This document shows positions 1 to 6,867 of a DNA stretch of 16,316 bases, one piece after another (the first letter of the stretch is position 1; each line of letters begins with the position of its first letter). The notes beneath the pieces were generated by a model that was not told the DNA's origin, searched no databases, and worked only from the letters and a program-made list of their open reading frames with translations. Source of the DNA: FEN-1219 sp964457725 (lineage in GTDB: Bacteria > Pseudomonadota > Gammaproteobacteria > Steroidobacterales > Rariloculaceae); assembly GCA_964457725.1 (NCBI GenBank), contig CAYWGQ010000083.1, positions 1-16,316 of the forward strand, in the 5' to 3' direction. The translations under genes and the position numbers were made by a program.

Positions 1-620
1 GCATCGTCGGCATCATCGGACCGAACGGCGCCGGCAAGACGACGCTGTTCCGGATGCTGGTCGGCCAGGAGCCGCCGACGAGCGGCACGATCCGCATCGG
101 CGATACCGTGCAGCTCGCGTACGTCGATCAGTCGCGCGACAAGCTCGATCCGGACAAGACCGTCTGGGAGGAGATCAGCGACGGCCAGGACATCCTTCGC
201 GTGAACGGCTACGAGACGCCGTCGCGGGCGTACGTCGGCCGGTTCAACTTCCGCGGCACGGACCAGCAGAAGAAGGTCGGGCTGCTGTCGGGCGGCGAGC
301 GCAACCGCGTGCACCTCGCGAAGGTGCTGAAGAGCGGCGGCAACCTGCTGCTGCTCGACGAGCCGACGAACGACCTCGACGTCGAGACGCTGCGCGCGCT
401 CGAGGAGGCGTTGCTCGCGTTCCCGGGCAGCGCGGTCGTGATCTCGCACGACCGCTGGTTTCTCGACCGGATCGCGACGCACATCCTCGCGTTCGAGGGC
501 GACAGTGAGGTCGTCTTCTTCCAGGGCAACTACGCGGATTACGCGGCCGACCTGCGCCGCCGCAAGGGCGACGACGCGGACCAACCGCACCGCGTCCGCT
601 ACAAGCGCCTCGCGTCGTAA
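1..620 (+). CDS. ettA: Energy-dependent translational throttle protein EttA (ABC-F ATPase), C-terminal part
   Basis: EttA is a cytoplasmic ABC-F ATPase that binds the ribosomal E site and gates early elongation according to the ATP/ADP ratio. The gene runs in from the left edge (reading frame starts at base 3), so only the second nucleotide-binding domain and C-terminus are present, about 205 residues. Visible motifs in order: Walker A GPNGAGKTT at the very start, signature LLSGGERNRVHLAKVL, Walker B LLLLDEPTNDLDVETL, and the switch histidine in VISHDRWFLDRIATHIL. The C-terminal tail ends in RVRYKRLAS, closely matching the EttA ending RIKYKRI. The DRWFLDRIATHIL stretch and this tail separate EttA from Uup and other ABC-F members. 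It ends in TAA and converges on sodC. Identification is from family motifs known to me, not a database search. Confidence 0.95.
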   Translation, partial: IVGIIGPNGAGKTTLFRMLVGQEPPTSGTIRIGDTVQLAYVDQSRDKLDPDKTVWEEISDGQDILRVNGYETPSRAYVGRFNFRGTDQQKKVGLLSGGERNRVHLAKVLKSGGNLLLLDEPTNDLDVETLRALEEALLAFPGSAVVISHDRWFLDRIATHILAFEGDSEVVFFQGNYADYAADLRRRKGDDADQPHRVRYKRLAS

Positions 621-680
621 CGGGCGACGTCTGCGCTCGGAACGACTCCCGCCGGGTTGCCGCGTGGTGCGATCCCGTCA

Positions 681-756
681 GGTAGGAGCGGCTGTCAGCC
701 GCGACCACCGCGACGCCGAACGAAGCCGCAGTCGCGGCTAGACAGCCGCTCCTACC
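681..756. repeat. REPIN-like inverted pair of REP elements
   Basis: Two copies of a short palindromic unit face each other. The left arm (681-705) begins GGTAGGAGCGGCT and ends AGCCGCGAC. The right arm (731-756) is its reverse complement apart from one inserted base. The spacer is 25 nt. Each arm also folds alone: GCGGCT pairs with AGCCGC across a 3- or 4-nt loop. The GTAG head followed by a small palindrome is the layout of REP sequences mobilised by RAYT (TnpA-REP) transposases, and two inverted REPs define a REPIN. It lies between the convergent ettA and sodC stop codons. A third copy of the unit is at 5193-5217. No RAYT gene is in this window. Confidence 0.8.
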
Positions 757-762
757 GGAAGA

Positions 763-781
763 TCGCGCTCTTCGAGCGCGA
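763..781. terminator. Perfect 8-bp hairpin between convergent ettA and sodC (weak terminator candidate)
   Basis: TCGCGCTC (763-770) and GAGCGCGA (774-781) are perfect complements around a TTC loop. A second perfect stem follows at 792-798/809-815 (GTGCATC/GATGCAC, 10-nt loop), 12 nt past the sodC stop on the minus strand. Neither is followed by a clear T tract in either direction, so intrinsic termination is uncertain. They may only be part of the repeat-rich intergenic spacer. Confidence 0.25.
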
Positions 782-826
782 CGCGCTGCCGGTGCATCGA
801 GCGGCGTGGATGCACAGAGGCCGTCG

Positions 827-1459
827 TTAGCCCGGCGCGCGGGATGCGGGCGCGGGCTCGATCACGCCGCACGCGATCGGGTCGCCGGACTCGCCGGACG
901 GTTGCGACTGCAGGTCGTCCTCGCCCGAATGCACGATGACCGCGCGGCCGACGACCCCGTACCGCCCGCCGAGCGCGAGCTCCTCGAGCGACACCTCCTT
1001 CCGGCCCTCGCCCCGCGAGTCGACGGTGATGTTGCCGAGGTCGCCCGCGTGCCGCTCGCCGCGCGAATCGTACGGCCCGCCGTGCGTATCGCCATCCGGC
1101 GAGAAATGATCGCCGGCGGCCGACGCGGCGTCACCGGAGCAATCGCCGACCTCGTGGACGTGGATCCCGTACGTGCCGGGCTCCATGCCGCTGACCGCTG
1201 CGACGATCTCGAGCGCGCCGTCGGCGCCGGGACGGAACTCGACGGAGCCGCGCGCATCGCTGCCGTCGACCGGCTCGAGCTCGGCGCGCGCGCGGGCCAC
1301 GGTCGGTCCGCCGGCCTGCGCGAGCACGAAGCCGTCGCCGTGCGCGGCGCGGCCGAGGGGCTCGGGTTCGGTGGACGGCCGCTCGCAGCCGAGCAGCACG
1401 AGCGCGGCCGCGAGCGGAATACCGTGCAAGAACGCGGATTTGCGGAGTGCCATTGCCAT
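827..1459 (-). CDS. sodC: Cu/Zn superoxide dismutase, predicted lipoprotein
   Basis: This enzyme dismutates superoxide to oxygen and peroxide in the periplasm or at the envelope. The 210-residue product starts at ATG 1459, preceded by GAGGAGG with an 8-nt spacer (1468-1474); a second in-frame ATG at 1453 has no such site. A short hydrophobic signal ends in a lipobox (VLLGC, Cys25). Metal ligands are all visible: His100 and His102 in GIHVHEVGDC, bridging His118 in GDHFSPDGD, His126 in THGG, His137 and Asp140 in HAGD, and His177 in AVIVHSGEDD. The disulfide cysteines are Cys107 and Cys197. One oddity is that the GDPIACGVI motif carries Pro194 where the family usually has the superoxide-guiding arginine. 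The linker after Cys25 is proline/glutamate rich, as in anchored SodC forms. Confidence 0.94.
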   Translation of the reverse strand: MAMALRKSAFLHGIPLAAALVLLGCERPSTEPEPLGRAAHGDGFVLAQAGGPTVARARAELEPVDGSDARGSVEFRPGADGALEIVAAVSGMEPGTYGIHVHEVGDCSGDAASAAGDHFSPDGDTHGGPYDSRGERHAGDLGNITVDSRGEGRKEVSLEELALGGRYGVVGRAVIVHSGEDDLQSQPSGESGDPIACGVIEPAPASRAPG

Positions 1460-1564
1460 GTCGTCTGCCTCCTCGAAAACGAGAGCGACGAACGAGGCAA
1501 GCCCCGTGCCAGCTATTTCCTCGCGTCGAACGAAACCTTACACTGCGTCGCAGAGGCCAGTCAC

Positions 1565-2257
1565 TTGACCATTTATGTTAATAAAGACAATGGCTTCACA
1601 CAGGCGGAAACGGTCTCTCGCGAGTGCCCGCACTGCGGAGCACACGCTCAGCTAGTCCCGCTGGCGACCCCGTCTTACGAAGCGCTCGTCGCAGCGCGGC
1701 CCCGCCACGTCGGGATCGCGTACAGCTGTGCTGCGTGCAACGAGCCGCGCTTCGTCCGTGCTGCCGTTCGCGCGTTCGAGCCGGACCGCGTCGTGCTCGC
1801 CTCGAATCTCGTCGAGGTGGAGCGACCGAAGGAGCGCTTCCCGTTCAGCTATCTGCCGCGCGACGTCGAGGCGCTGTTCCGCGAAGCGCTGGACTGCTAC
1901 ACCGCCGGCTGCCACAACGCGTTCGCGTCGATGTGCCGGCGAACGCTGGAGGCGGCCGGAACCGACATCAAGACCCGCCGCCGGCTGCTCGAATGCTATG
2001 CCGACGTCGTCGAGACGGCCGAGCTCGCCACCCCGCTCGCCGAGCATCTGCGCACGGCGCTCTTCGCCACAGAGCGCCCGCCGCCCGAGCTCGGCGCCGA
2101 GCACGCAGCGGTGCTCGTCGAGGTCATGAAGGATCTGCTGCACCAGCAATACGTGCGCGTCGCGAAGCTTCGCGCCGCGATCAAGATGCGCCGCTACTTC
2201 GCGGCCGAATCCGCGCCGAACGTCACGCCGATCGACCGCCGGCGCGAGACCGCCTGA
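1565..2257 (+). CDS. DUF4145-type zinc-ribbon protein of unknown function
   Basis: The reading frame is open far upstream (from 806), but that part is antisense to sodC. The likely start is TTG at 1565, with AGAGG at 1552-1556 and an 8-nt spacer, giving 230 residues. The N-terminus has a zinc ribbon with CPHC (Cys21, Cys24) and CAAC (Cys55, Cys58). The rest is helical and carries YLPRDVEALFREALDCY and NAFASMCRRTLEAAG, typical of the DUF4145 fold (assigned from memory of the family). DUF4145 domains occur alone and as accessory domains in restriction or other defence proteins; no nuclease or helicase partner is present here. It is divergent from sodC across a 105-nt spacer. The first codons (about 1565-1600) are unusually A/T rich for this window. 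Confidence 0.75.
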   Translation: MTIYVNKDNGFTQAETVSRECPHCGAHAQLVPLATPSYEALVAARPRHVGIAYSCAACNEPRFVRAAVRAFEPDRVVLASNLVEVERPKERFPFSYLPRDVEALFREALDCYTAGCHNAFASMCRRTLEAAGTDIKTRRRLLECYADVVETAELATPLAEHLRTALFATERPPPELGAEHAAVLVEVMKDLLHQQYVRVAKLRAAIKMRRYFAAESAPNVTPIDRRRETA

Positions 2258-2457
2258 GCGGCAGCGCGCGGCATCGCCCCAGCGAACCGAGGGCGTGCGA
2301 CGCTCGGATTCCACGCCGAGCGCGTGCGCAAGCCGCCCTTCGCGGGTAGCCTAGCCGCCATGGCGAAACGGCGCAGCGAAGCGGCACTGCGGATCGAGCT
2401 TCGCTTCGGCCGCGGCTTCTGATCGGCGGAACGGCGGCGGAGCGAGGAACCAGACAC
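2258..2457 (+). other. Upstream region of modA with a possible 20-codon leader ORF
   Basis: This 200-nt spacer separates the DUF4145 gene from modA. It contains a complete small reading frame at 2360-2422 (begins MAKRRSEAALRIE, ends in TGA), starting 7 nt after a TAGCCT box (2347-2352) that resembles a -10 element of a leaderless transcript. No convincing -35 or Shine-Dalgarno site goes with it. A leader peptide is possible but coding is unproven. I could not recognise a ModE operator or a molybdenum-cofactor riboswitch by eye. Confidence 0.25.
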
Positions 2458-3255
2458 GTGCGGTCGATCGGCGCCCTCGGACGTATCGTCGCGGCCTGCA
2501 TGCTCGCGCTGCTCGCGAGCCCCGTGCTCGCGCAGTCGGCGCGCGACGGCAGCGCCCCGGCCGTTGCAGCCGCGTCCGACCTGGGCTTCGCGCTCGAGGA
2601 GATCAAAGACGCCTACCGCCGCGAAGGACACGGCGACGTGCGCTTGACGTTCGGCTCGTCCGGCAACTTCGCGCGTCAGATCGAGCAAGGCGCACCGTTC
2701 GAGCTGTTCTTCTCGGCCGACGAAGCGTACGTCGAGCGGCTCGTCCGCGCCGGATTGACGCGTGACGAGGGCGTGCTCTACGCGGTCGGGCGCCTCGCGC
2801 TGTTCGCGCCGCACGGCTCGCCGGTCGACCCCGCTCGAGGGCTCGACGGCCTCCGGCCGCTGCTCGCCGCAGGCGAGCTCGACCGCTTCGCGATCGCGAA
2901 TCCGGAGCATGCGCCGTACGGTCGCGCGGCCGAGCAGGCGCTGCGCGCCGCCGGGCTCTGGGTCGCCCTCGAGCCGCGGCTCCTCCTCGGCGAGAACGTC
3001 TCGCAGGCGGCACAGTTCGCGGCGAGCGGCAACGCGGCCGCGGGCCTGGTCGCCTACTCCCTCGTGCTGTCGCCGACGCTCGAGCGCCGCGGACGCCACG
3101 CGCTCGTGCCTGCGGAAGCGCACGCGCCGCTCCGTCAACGGATGGTGCTGACCGCGCGGGCATCGCCGGCCGCGGAGCGCTTCTACGCGTTCGTTCAGTC
3201 GCCGGCGGCGCGGGCGATCTTCGCTCGCTACGGCTTCGTGTTGCCGGACGGCTAA
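2458..3255 (+). CDS. modA: Molybdate ABC transporter, periplasmic substrate-binding protein
   Basis: ModA captures molybdate (or tungstate) in the periplasm and delivers it to ModB. The 265-residue product starts at GTG 2458, with a GAGGA-like site about 9 nt upstream. A Sec signal peptide ends at VLA (residues 23-25), cleaved before Gln26. Family features follow: VAAASDLGFALEEI in place of the usual AAASL start of the mature protein, LTFGSSGNFARQIEQGAPFE, then FFSADEAYVERL, and later GLVAYSL near the molybdate-binding region. The C-terminus has the usual AARAIFARYGF helix. It is the first gene of the modABC operon, with the modB ATG 3 nt after its TAA. Confidence 0.93.
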   Translation: MRSIGALGRIVAACMLALLASPVLAQSARDGSAPAVAAASDLGFALEEIKDAYRREGHGDVRLTFGSSGNFARQIEQGAPFELFFSADEAYVERLVRAGLTRDEGVLYAVGRLALFAPHGSPVDPARGLDGLRPLLAAGELDRFAIANPEHAPYGRAAEQALRAAGLWVALEPRLLLGENVSQAAQFAASGNAAAGLVAYSLVLSPTLERRGRHALVPAEAHAPLRQRMVLTARASPAAERFYAFVQSPAARAIFARYGFVLPDG

Positions 3256-3258
3256 CGC

Positions 3259-3924
3259 ATGGATTGGATCGCGCTCCGACTCTCGCTCGAGCTCGCGGCG
3301 ATCACCGTCGTCGTGTTGCTGCCGCTCGCGTTCGCGCTCGCGCGGCTGCTCGCCTACCGCCCTTTTCCCGGATCCGGCTTCGTCGAAGCCGCCGTCGCGC
3401 TGCCGCTCGTGCTGCCCCCGACCGTCGTCGGCTTCTACCTGTTGACGCTGCTCGGCGCGCAGTCCGTGTCGGGCCGCGCGCTGGCGGCCGTCTTCGGCGA
3501 GCCGCTCGCTTTCAGCTTCACGGGCCTCGTCGTCGCGTCGCTGATCGTCAACGTGCCGTTCGCCGTGCAGCCGATCAAGAACGCGTTGGCGGCGATCCCG
3601 CCGAACGTGCGTGACGCCGCGCGCGTGAGCGGCATGGGCACGTGGCGCTCGATTCGCCGAGTCGAGCTGCCGCTCGCGTGGCCGGGGCTGCTGACCGCGT
3701 TCGTGCTGACGTTCGCGCACACGCTCGGCGAGTTCGGCGTCGTGCTGATGGTCGGCGGCGCGATCCCGGGCGAGACGCGCACGATCTCGATCGCGATCTA
3801 CGACCGCGTGCAGGCGTTCGACGAGCGCGCGGCGGGCGCGATGGCGCTCTTCCTCCTCGTCGTCTCCGTCGTCGCGCTCGGCATCGCGCATTCGGCTGGC
3901 CGACGGGCGCCGCGGCGTGGCTGA
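3259..3924 (+). CDS. modB: Molybdate ABC transporter, permease
   Basis: This inner-membrane permease forms the molybdate channel and docks on ModC. It is 221 residues, the usual ModB length, with about five hydrophobic helices (for example 10-32, 42-66, 85-108 and 191-210). The PLVLPPTVVGFYLL stretch is characteristic of ModB. The cytoplasmic EAA-type loop reads VRDAARVSGMGTWRSIRRV and ends in ELPLAWPG. The conserved FAHTLGEFGVVLMVGG follows. It starts 3 nt after modA, and its last 8 nt overlap the modC start, indicating translational coupling. Confidence 0.95.
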   Translation: MDWIALRLSLELAAITVVVLLPLAFALARLLAYRPFPGSGFVEAAVALPLVLPPTVVGFYLLTLLGAQSVSGRALAAVFGEPLAFSFTGLVVASLIVNVPFAVQPIKNALAAIPPNVRDAARVSGMGTWRSIRRVELPLAWPGLLTAFVLTFAHTLGEFGVVLMVGGAIPGETRTISIAIYDRVQAFDERAAGAMALFLLVVSVVALGIAHSAGRRAPRRG

Positions 3925-5020
3925 GCCGGTCGCACGCGGCCTGGCCGTGCGTCTGCGGCAGGCGGGGCCGATCCCCCTCGACGTCGAGCTCGCGGCCGCG
4001 CCGGGCGCGATCACCGCGCTGTTCGGCCCGTCCGGCGCCGGCAAGAGCACCGTCCTCCGCTCGATCGCCGGGCTCTACACGCCCGCCGAGACGTTCGTCC
4101 GCTGCAACGGCGAGGTCTGGGCGGACACGGCGGCCGGACGCGTGCTGCCGCCGCACCGCCGCTCGGTCGGGCTCGTGTTCCAGGATTACGCGCTGTTTCC
4201 GCACCTCGACGTGCGCGGGCAGCTGCTCGCGGCGATGAGCCACGTGCCGCGGCGCGCGCGCGAGCGCCGCGTCGCGGAGCTGCTCGCGCTCGTGCATCTC
4301 GAGGAATACGCGGAGCGGCTCCCGGCCGCCCTCTCCGGCGGCCAGCAGCAGCGCGTCGCGATCGCCCGTGCTCTCGCCCGCGATCCGGCCGTGCTGCTGC
4401 TCGACGAGCCGTTCGCGTCCGTCGATCGCGCGTTGCGCGACGCGCTCCAGCACGAGCTCGCGGTGCTCCATCGCGCGCTCGGCGTGCCGGTCGTCCTCGT
4501 CACGCACGACTTCGAGGACGTCGCGCGGCTCGCCGCGGAGGTCGTCGTGCTCGAGGCGGGCCGCGTCACGGCGAAGGGCTCGGTCGCGGAGCTGACGGCC
4601 GCGGGCTCGCTGCCGTTTGGGCTTGCGGGGAAGCGCGAGCCCGCGGTCGCGCTCGACGCCGAAGTCGCGGCGCAGCACCCCGAGCGGCAGCTGACGACCG
4701 TCGCAGCCGGGGCGCTCGCGCTGCTCGTCCCGGCGATCGCCGCGCCGCTCGGCGCACGCGTGCGGCTCACGATCTCCTCGCGCGAGGTGATCCTCGCGAC
4801 CGAGCGGCCCCGGGGGCTGTCGCTCCATAACATCGTCGCGGCGCGGGTCGCCGAGATCCGCGACGCCGCGCAGCCGGAGCTGCGCGTCGTGCGGCTTGCC
4901 GTCGAGGGAACGCCGCTCCTCGCGCTCGTGACGGCCGACGCGGTCCGCAACCTCGGCCTCGCGCCGGGGCGCGAGGTGCTCGCGCTGATCAAGGCCGTCG
5001 CTGTCGAAGCGTTCGCCTGA
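3917..5020 (+). CDS. modC: Molybdate ABC transporter, ATP-binding protein with MOBE domain
   Basis: ModC hydrolyses ATP to drive molybdate import. The 367-residue product starts at GTG 3917 inside the end of modB. Motifs: Walker A GPSGAGKST (37-45), Q-loop VFQDYALFP, signature LSGGQQQRVAIARAL (139-153), Walker B VLLLDEPFAS (159-168) and switch His197 in VTHD. The C-terminal part from about 298 to 363 is a molybdate-binding MOBE/TOBE domain: it starts SLHNIVAARVAEI and ends in VLALIKAVAVEA. That domain distinguishes ModC from other importer ATPases. modC closes the operon and converges on apbE; the 193-nt spacer holds nested palindromic repeats. Confidence 0.95.
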   Translation: MAEPVARGLAVRLRQAGPIPLDVELAAAPGAITALFGPSGAGKSTVLRSIAGLYTPAETFVRCNGEVWADTAAGRVLPPHRRSVGLVFQDYALFPHLDVRGQLLAAMSHVPRRARERRVAELLALVHLEEYAERLPAALSGGQQQRVAIARALARDPAVLLLDEPFASVDRALRDALQHELAVLHRALGVPVVLVTHDFEDVARLAAEVVVLEAGRVTAKGSVAELTAAGSLPFGLAGKREPAVALDAEVAAQHPERQLTTVAAGALALLVPAIAAPLGARVRLTISSREVILATERPRGLSLHNIVAARVAEIRDAAQPELRVVRLAVEGTPLLALVTADAVRNLGLAPGREVLALIKAVAVEAFA

Positions 5021-5025
5021 CGCTC

Positions 5026-5050
5026 GTGGGAGCGGCCTCCGCGCGGTAAC
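5026..5050 (+). repeat. Degenerate REP-like unit after modC
   Basis: GTGGGAGCGGCCTCCGCG begins 5 nt after the modC stop. It keeps the G-rich head and GAGCGGC core of the REP unit at 681-705, and GCGG (5032-5035) pairs with CCGC (5039-5042). It faces the better-preserved REP at 5193-5217, so the two could be the outer arms of a second, larger inverted pair. The similarity is partial. Confidence 0.4.
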
Positions 5051-5056
5051 GCCGAA

Positions 5057-5169
5057 GGGCCCTGCTGTGCATCGCCCCTCCGAGGACCGCCGTGAATACC
5101 TCCCTGTAGGCTGCGGCGCGCGCATCCTGCGCGCGACGCTCCTCGGAGGGGCGATGCACATCAGGGCCC
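5057..5169. repeat. 113-bp imperfect palindromic element with 30-bp arms
   Basis: The left arm 5057-5086 (starts GGGCCCTGCTGTGCATCGCC) and right arm 5140-5169 are reverse complements at 29 of 30 positions. The 53-nt centre contains a further perfect hairpin, CGCGCGCA (5117-5124) against TGCGCGCG (5128-5135). It also contains the phrase GTGAATACCTCCCTGTAGGC. From memory, that phrase resembles dispersed intergenic repeats in other GC-rich gammaproteobacteria; I could not check this. The element sits between the convergent ends of modC and apbE, where it could act as a bidirectional terminator or simply be a mobile non-coding repeat. No plausible protein is encoded. Confidence 0.8.
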
Positions 5170-5192
5170 ACGGTGACCTGCACGTGGCGGCA

Positions 5193-5217
5193 GTCGCGGC
5201 TGGACAGCCGCTCCTAC
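5193..5217 (-). repeat. Single REP unit overlapping the apbE stop codon
   Basis: This is the same unit as the REPIN arms at 681-756. Read on the minus strand it begins GTAGGAGCGGCTGTCC and ends AGCCGCGAC. GCGGCT (5196-5201) pairs with AGCCGC (5206-5211). The apbE stop codon (5214-5216) lies inside the GTAG head, so this insertion or copy supplies the last codon of apbE. Confidence 0.75.
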
Positions 5218-6188
5218 GGGGGCGGGGCGAGGCCGCTCGAGTACGACAGCGTGCCGTCGCTCGTGACGACGACGGCTTCGTAGCCGTCGAAGCGCTCGAT
5301 CAGCGCGAGACCTTCCTCCGCGCCGAGCACGAACAGCGTCGTCGACAACCCGTCGGTGATCGTCGCGTCCGGCCCGATGACGGTCACGCTCAGCACGCCC
5401 TCGGTCGGCAGCCCGGTCGACGGATTGAGGATGTGGTGATAACGGCGCCCATCCTCCTCGAAGTAGCGCTCGTAATCGCCGGACGTCGAGATCGCCTCGT
5501 CGACGAGCGGCAGCCGCGTGACGACCGCGCCGTCGAGACGCGGATGGCGGATGCCGATCAGCCACGGTTGGCCGCGCCGGTCGCCGACGACGCGCGTGTC
5601 GCCGCCCGCGTTCAGCACGGCATGGCGGACGCCTGCGGCACGCAGCATCTCCGCGCCGCGCTCGACCGCGTAACCCTTCGCGATGCCGCCGAGGTTGATT
5701 CGCACGCCCGGCGTAGCGAAGCGCACCGTGCGCTTCGCGCGATCGAGCTCGACGTGGCGGTAGTCGATCGCCGGGAGCCGCTCGGCCACCTCGGCCGCGT
5801 CCGGATGCCGGCGCTCGCGGAAGTCGTAGAGATAGCCGACGCTTTCGTAAGTGATGTCGAACGCGCCGCCGCTCGCCGCCGAGAGCTCGAGCGAGCGCTC
5901 GATCAATCCGAACAGCTCCTCGCTCGCGACGAACGGCCGCTCGGCCGCGGCAGCGTTCAGCTGCGAGATCTCGCTCTCGGGCTTGTACGTGCTCATCCCG
6001 CGGTCGATCCGCCGAAACTCCTCGAGCACCGCGTCGACGAGCGCCTCGCCTTGCGCCGGATCGTCGTGCCAGAGCTCGACCGACACCCGCGTGCCCATCA
6101 GGTCGATCGCCTCCCCGACCCATTCCGCCCGGGCGGCGCCTGCGGCGAGCGCTGCGAGCGCCCCCGCCGCGGCCGCGAGAGCCCGCAA
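5214..6188 (-). CDS. apbE: FAD:protein FMN transferase (ApbE family)
   Basis: ApbE attaches FMN through a phosphoester bond to Thr/Ser of target proteins, such as NQR/RNF subunits and FMN-binding-domain proteins, in the periplasm. I chose the TTG at 6188, preceded by GAGG with a 6-nt spacer. It gives 324 residues and a compact signal peptide ending in ARA (19-21). A GTG at 6251 is possible but would overlap the divergent lemA promoter. Motifs: MSTYKPESEISQLN (65-78), NLGGIAKGYAVERG (165-178), NAGGD (193-197), STSGDYERYF (234-243), HHILNPSTG (251-259) and TDGLSTT (278-284), which covers FAD and Mg binding. No flavinylation substrate is encoded nearby. The TAG stop lies inside a REP unit. Confidence 0.93.
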   Translation of the reverse strand: MRALAAAAGALAALAAGAARAEWVGEAIDLMGTRVSVELWHDDPAQGEALVDAVLEEFRRIDRGMSTYKPESEISQLNAAAAERPFVASEELFGLIERSLELSAASGGAFDITYESVGYLYDFRERRHPDAAEVAERLPAIDYRHVELDRAKRTVRFATPGVRINLGGIAKGYAVERGAEMLRAAGVRHAVLNAGGDTRVVGDRRGQPWLIGIRHPRLDGAVVTRLPLVDEAISTSGDYERYFEEDGRRYHHILNPSTGLPTEGVLSVTVIGPDATITDGLSTTLFVLGAEEGLALIERFDGYEAVVVTSDGTLSYSSGLAPPP

Positions 6189-6203
6189 CTGCGACCTCGG
6201 CCG

Positions 6204-6233
6204 TTGCCGGCCGGACGGCGCTGTGCTTATTCT
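6204..6233 (+). promoter_or_regulatory. Putative sigma70 promoter of lemA
   Basis: TTGCCG (6204-6209) and TATTCT (6228-6233) are separated by 18 nt, matching 3 of 6 and 4 of 6 consensus bases. The expected start is about 25 nt before the lemA ATG. It lies between the divergent apbE and lemA starts. Assigned by eye only. Confidence 0.4.
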
Positions 6234-6264
6234 CCGCGCGGTCGATTCCACGGGGAGCGCGCGG

Positions 6265-6852
6265 ATGGAAGGCTTGATCGTGCTCGGCATTCTGATCGCC
6301 GTCGTGCTGTGGGCGATCGTCATGTACAACAATTTCGTGAACCTGCGCAACCGCGTGCGTAACGCTTTTGCGCAGATCGACGTGCAGCTCACGCGCCGCT
6401 ACGACCTGATCCCGAACCTCGTGGAGGCAGTGAAGGGCTACATGGGCCACGAGCGCGCGACGCTCGAGGCGGTGACCGCCGCCCGCGGCGCGGCCGTCGC
6501 CGGCCTGCGCCGGGCGGCGTCCGACCCGGCGGACGCGGGCGCGATCCGCGATCTCGCGGCGGCCGAGCAGACGCTCACGGGCACGCTCGGGCGGCTGTTC
6601 GCGCTCGCGGAGTCCTACCCCGATCTGAAGGCGAACCAGAACATGCTGAGCCTTCAAGAAGAGCTCGCTTCGACCGAGAACAAGGTCGCGTTCGCGCGGC
6701 AGGCGTTCAACGACGCGGTCATGGCGTTCAACAACGCGTGCGAGAACTTCCCGAGCAACCTGATCGCCGGGTTCTTCAACTTCAAGGCGGCGGAGTTTCT
6801 CGACATCGGCCGGCCCGAGGCACGCGAGGCGCCGAAAGTCTCGTTCGGCTGA
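6265..6852 (+). CDS. lemA: LemA family membrane protein
   Basis: LemA proteins have one N-terminal membrane helix and a helical-bundle soluble domain; their molecular role is unclear. The ATG at 6265 has GGGGAG (6252-6257) with a 7-nt spacer, giving 195 residues. Residues 4-20 form the membrane segment, followed by the conserved NNFVNLRNRVRNAFAQIDVQ and LTRRYDLIPNLVEAVKGY. Further family signatures are FALAESYPDLKANQN, LQEELASTENKVAFARQAFN and FPSNLIAGFFNF. A longer open frame upstream is antisense to apbE and was discarded. The stop is 15 nt before the M48 protease, and lemA plus an M48 peptidase is a recurrent gene pair, so co-transcription is likely. Confidence 0.94.
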   Translation: MEGLIVLGILIAVVLWAIVMYNNFVNLRNRVRNAFAQIDVQLTRRYDLIPNLVEAVKGYMGHERATLEAVTAARGAAVAGLRRAASDPADAGAIRDLAAAEQTLTGTLGRLFALAESYPDLKANQNMLSLQEELASTENKVAFARQAFNDAVMAFNNACENFPSNLIAGFFNFKAAEFLDIGRPEAREAPKVSFG

Positions 6853-6867
6853 TCGGCGGAGACGCCG

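Noticed and set aside
806..1564. N-terminal extension of the DUF4145 gene
   Set aside because: This part is antisense to sodC. The DUF4145 sequence begins only at the TTG at 1565, which has a suitable ribosome binding site.
5057..5217. CRISPR array or insertion sequence at the repeats after modC
   Set aside because: The repeats are inverted rather than regularly spaced direct repeats, and no transposase or cas gene is present.
5067..6362. 431-codon plus-strand frame across the repeats and apbE
   Set aside because: It starts in the palindromic element and is antisense to apbE, with no recognisable domain.
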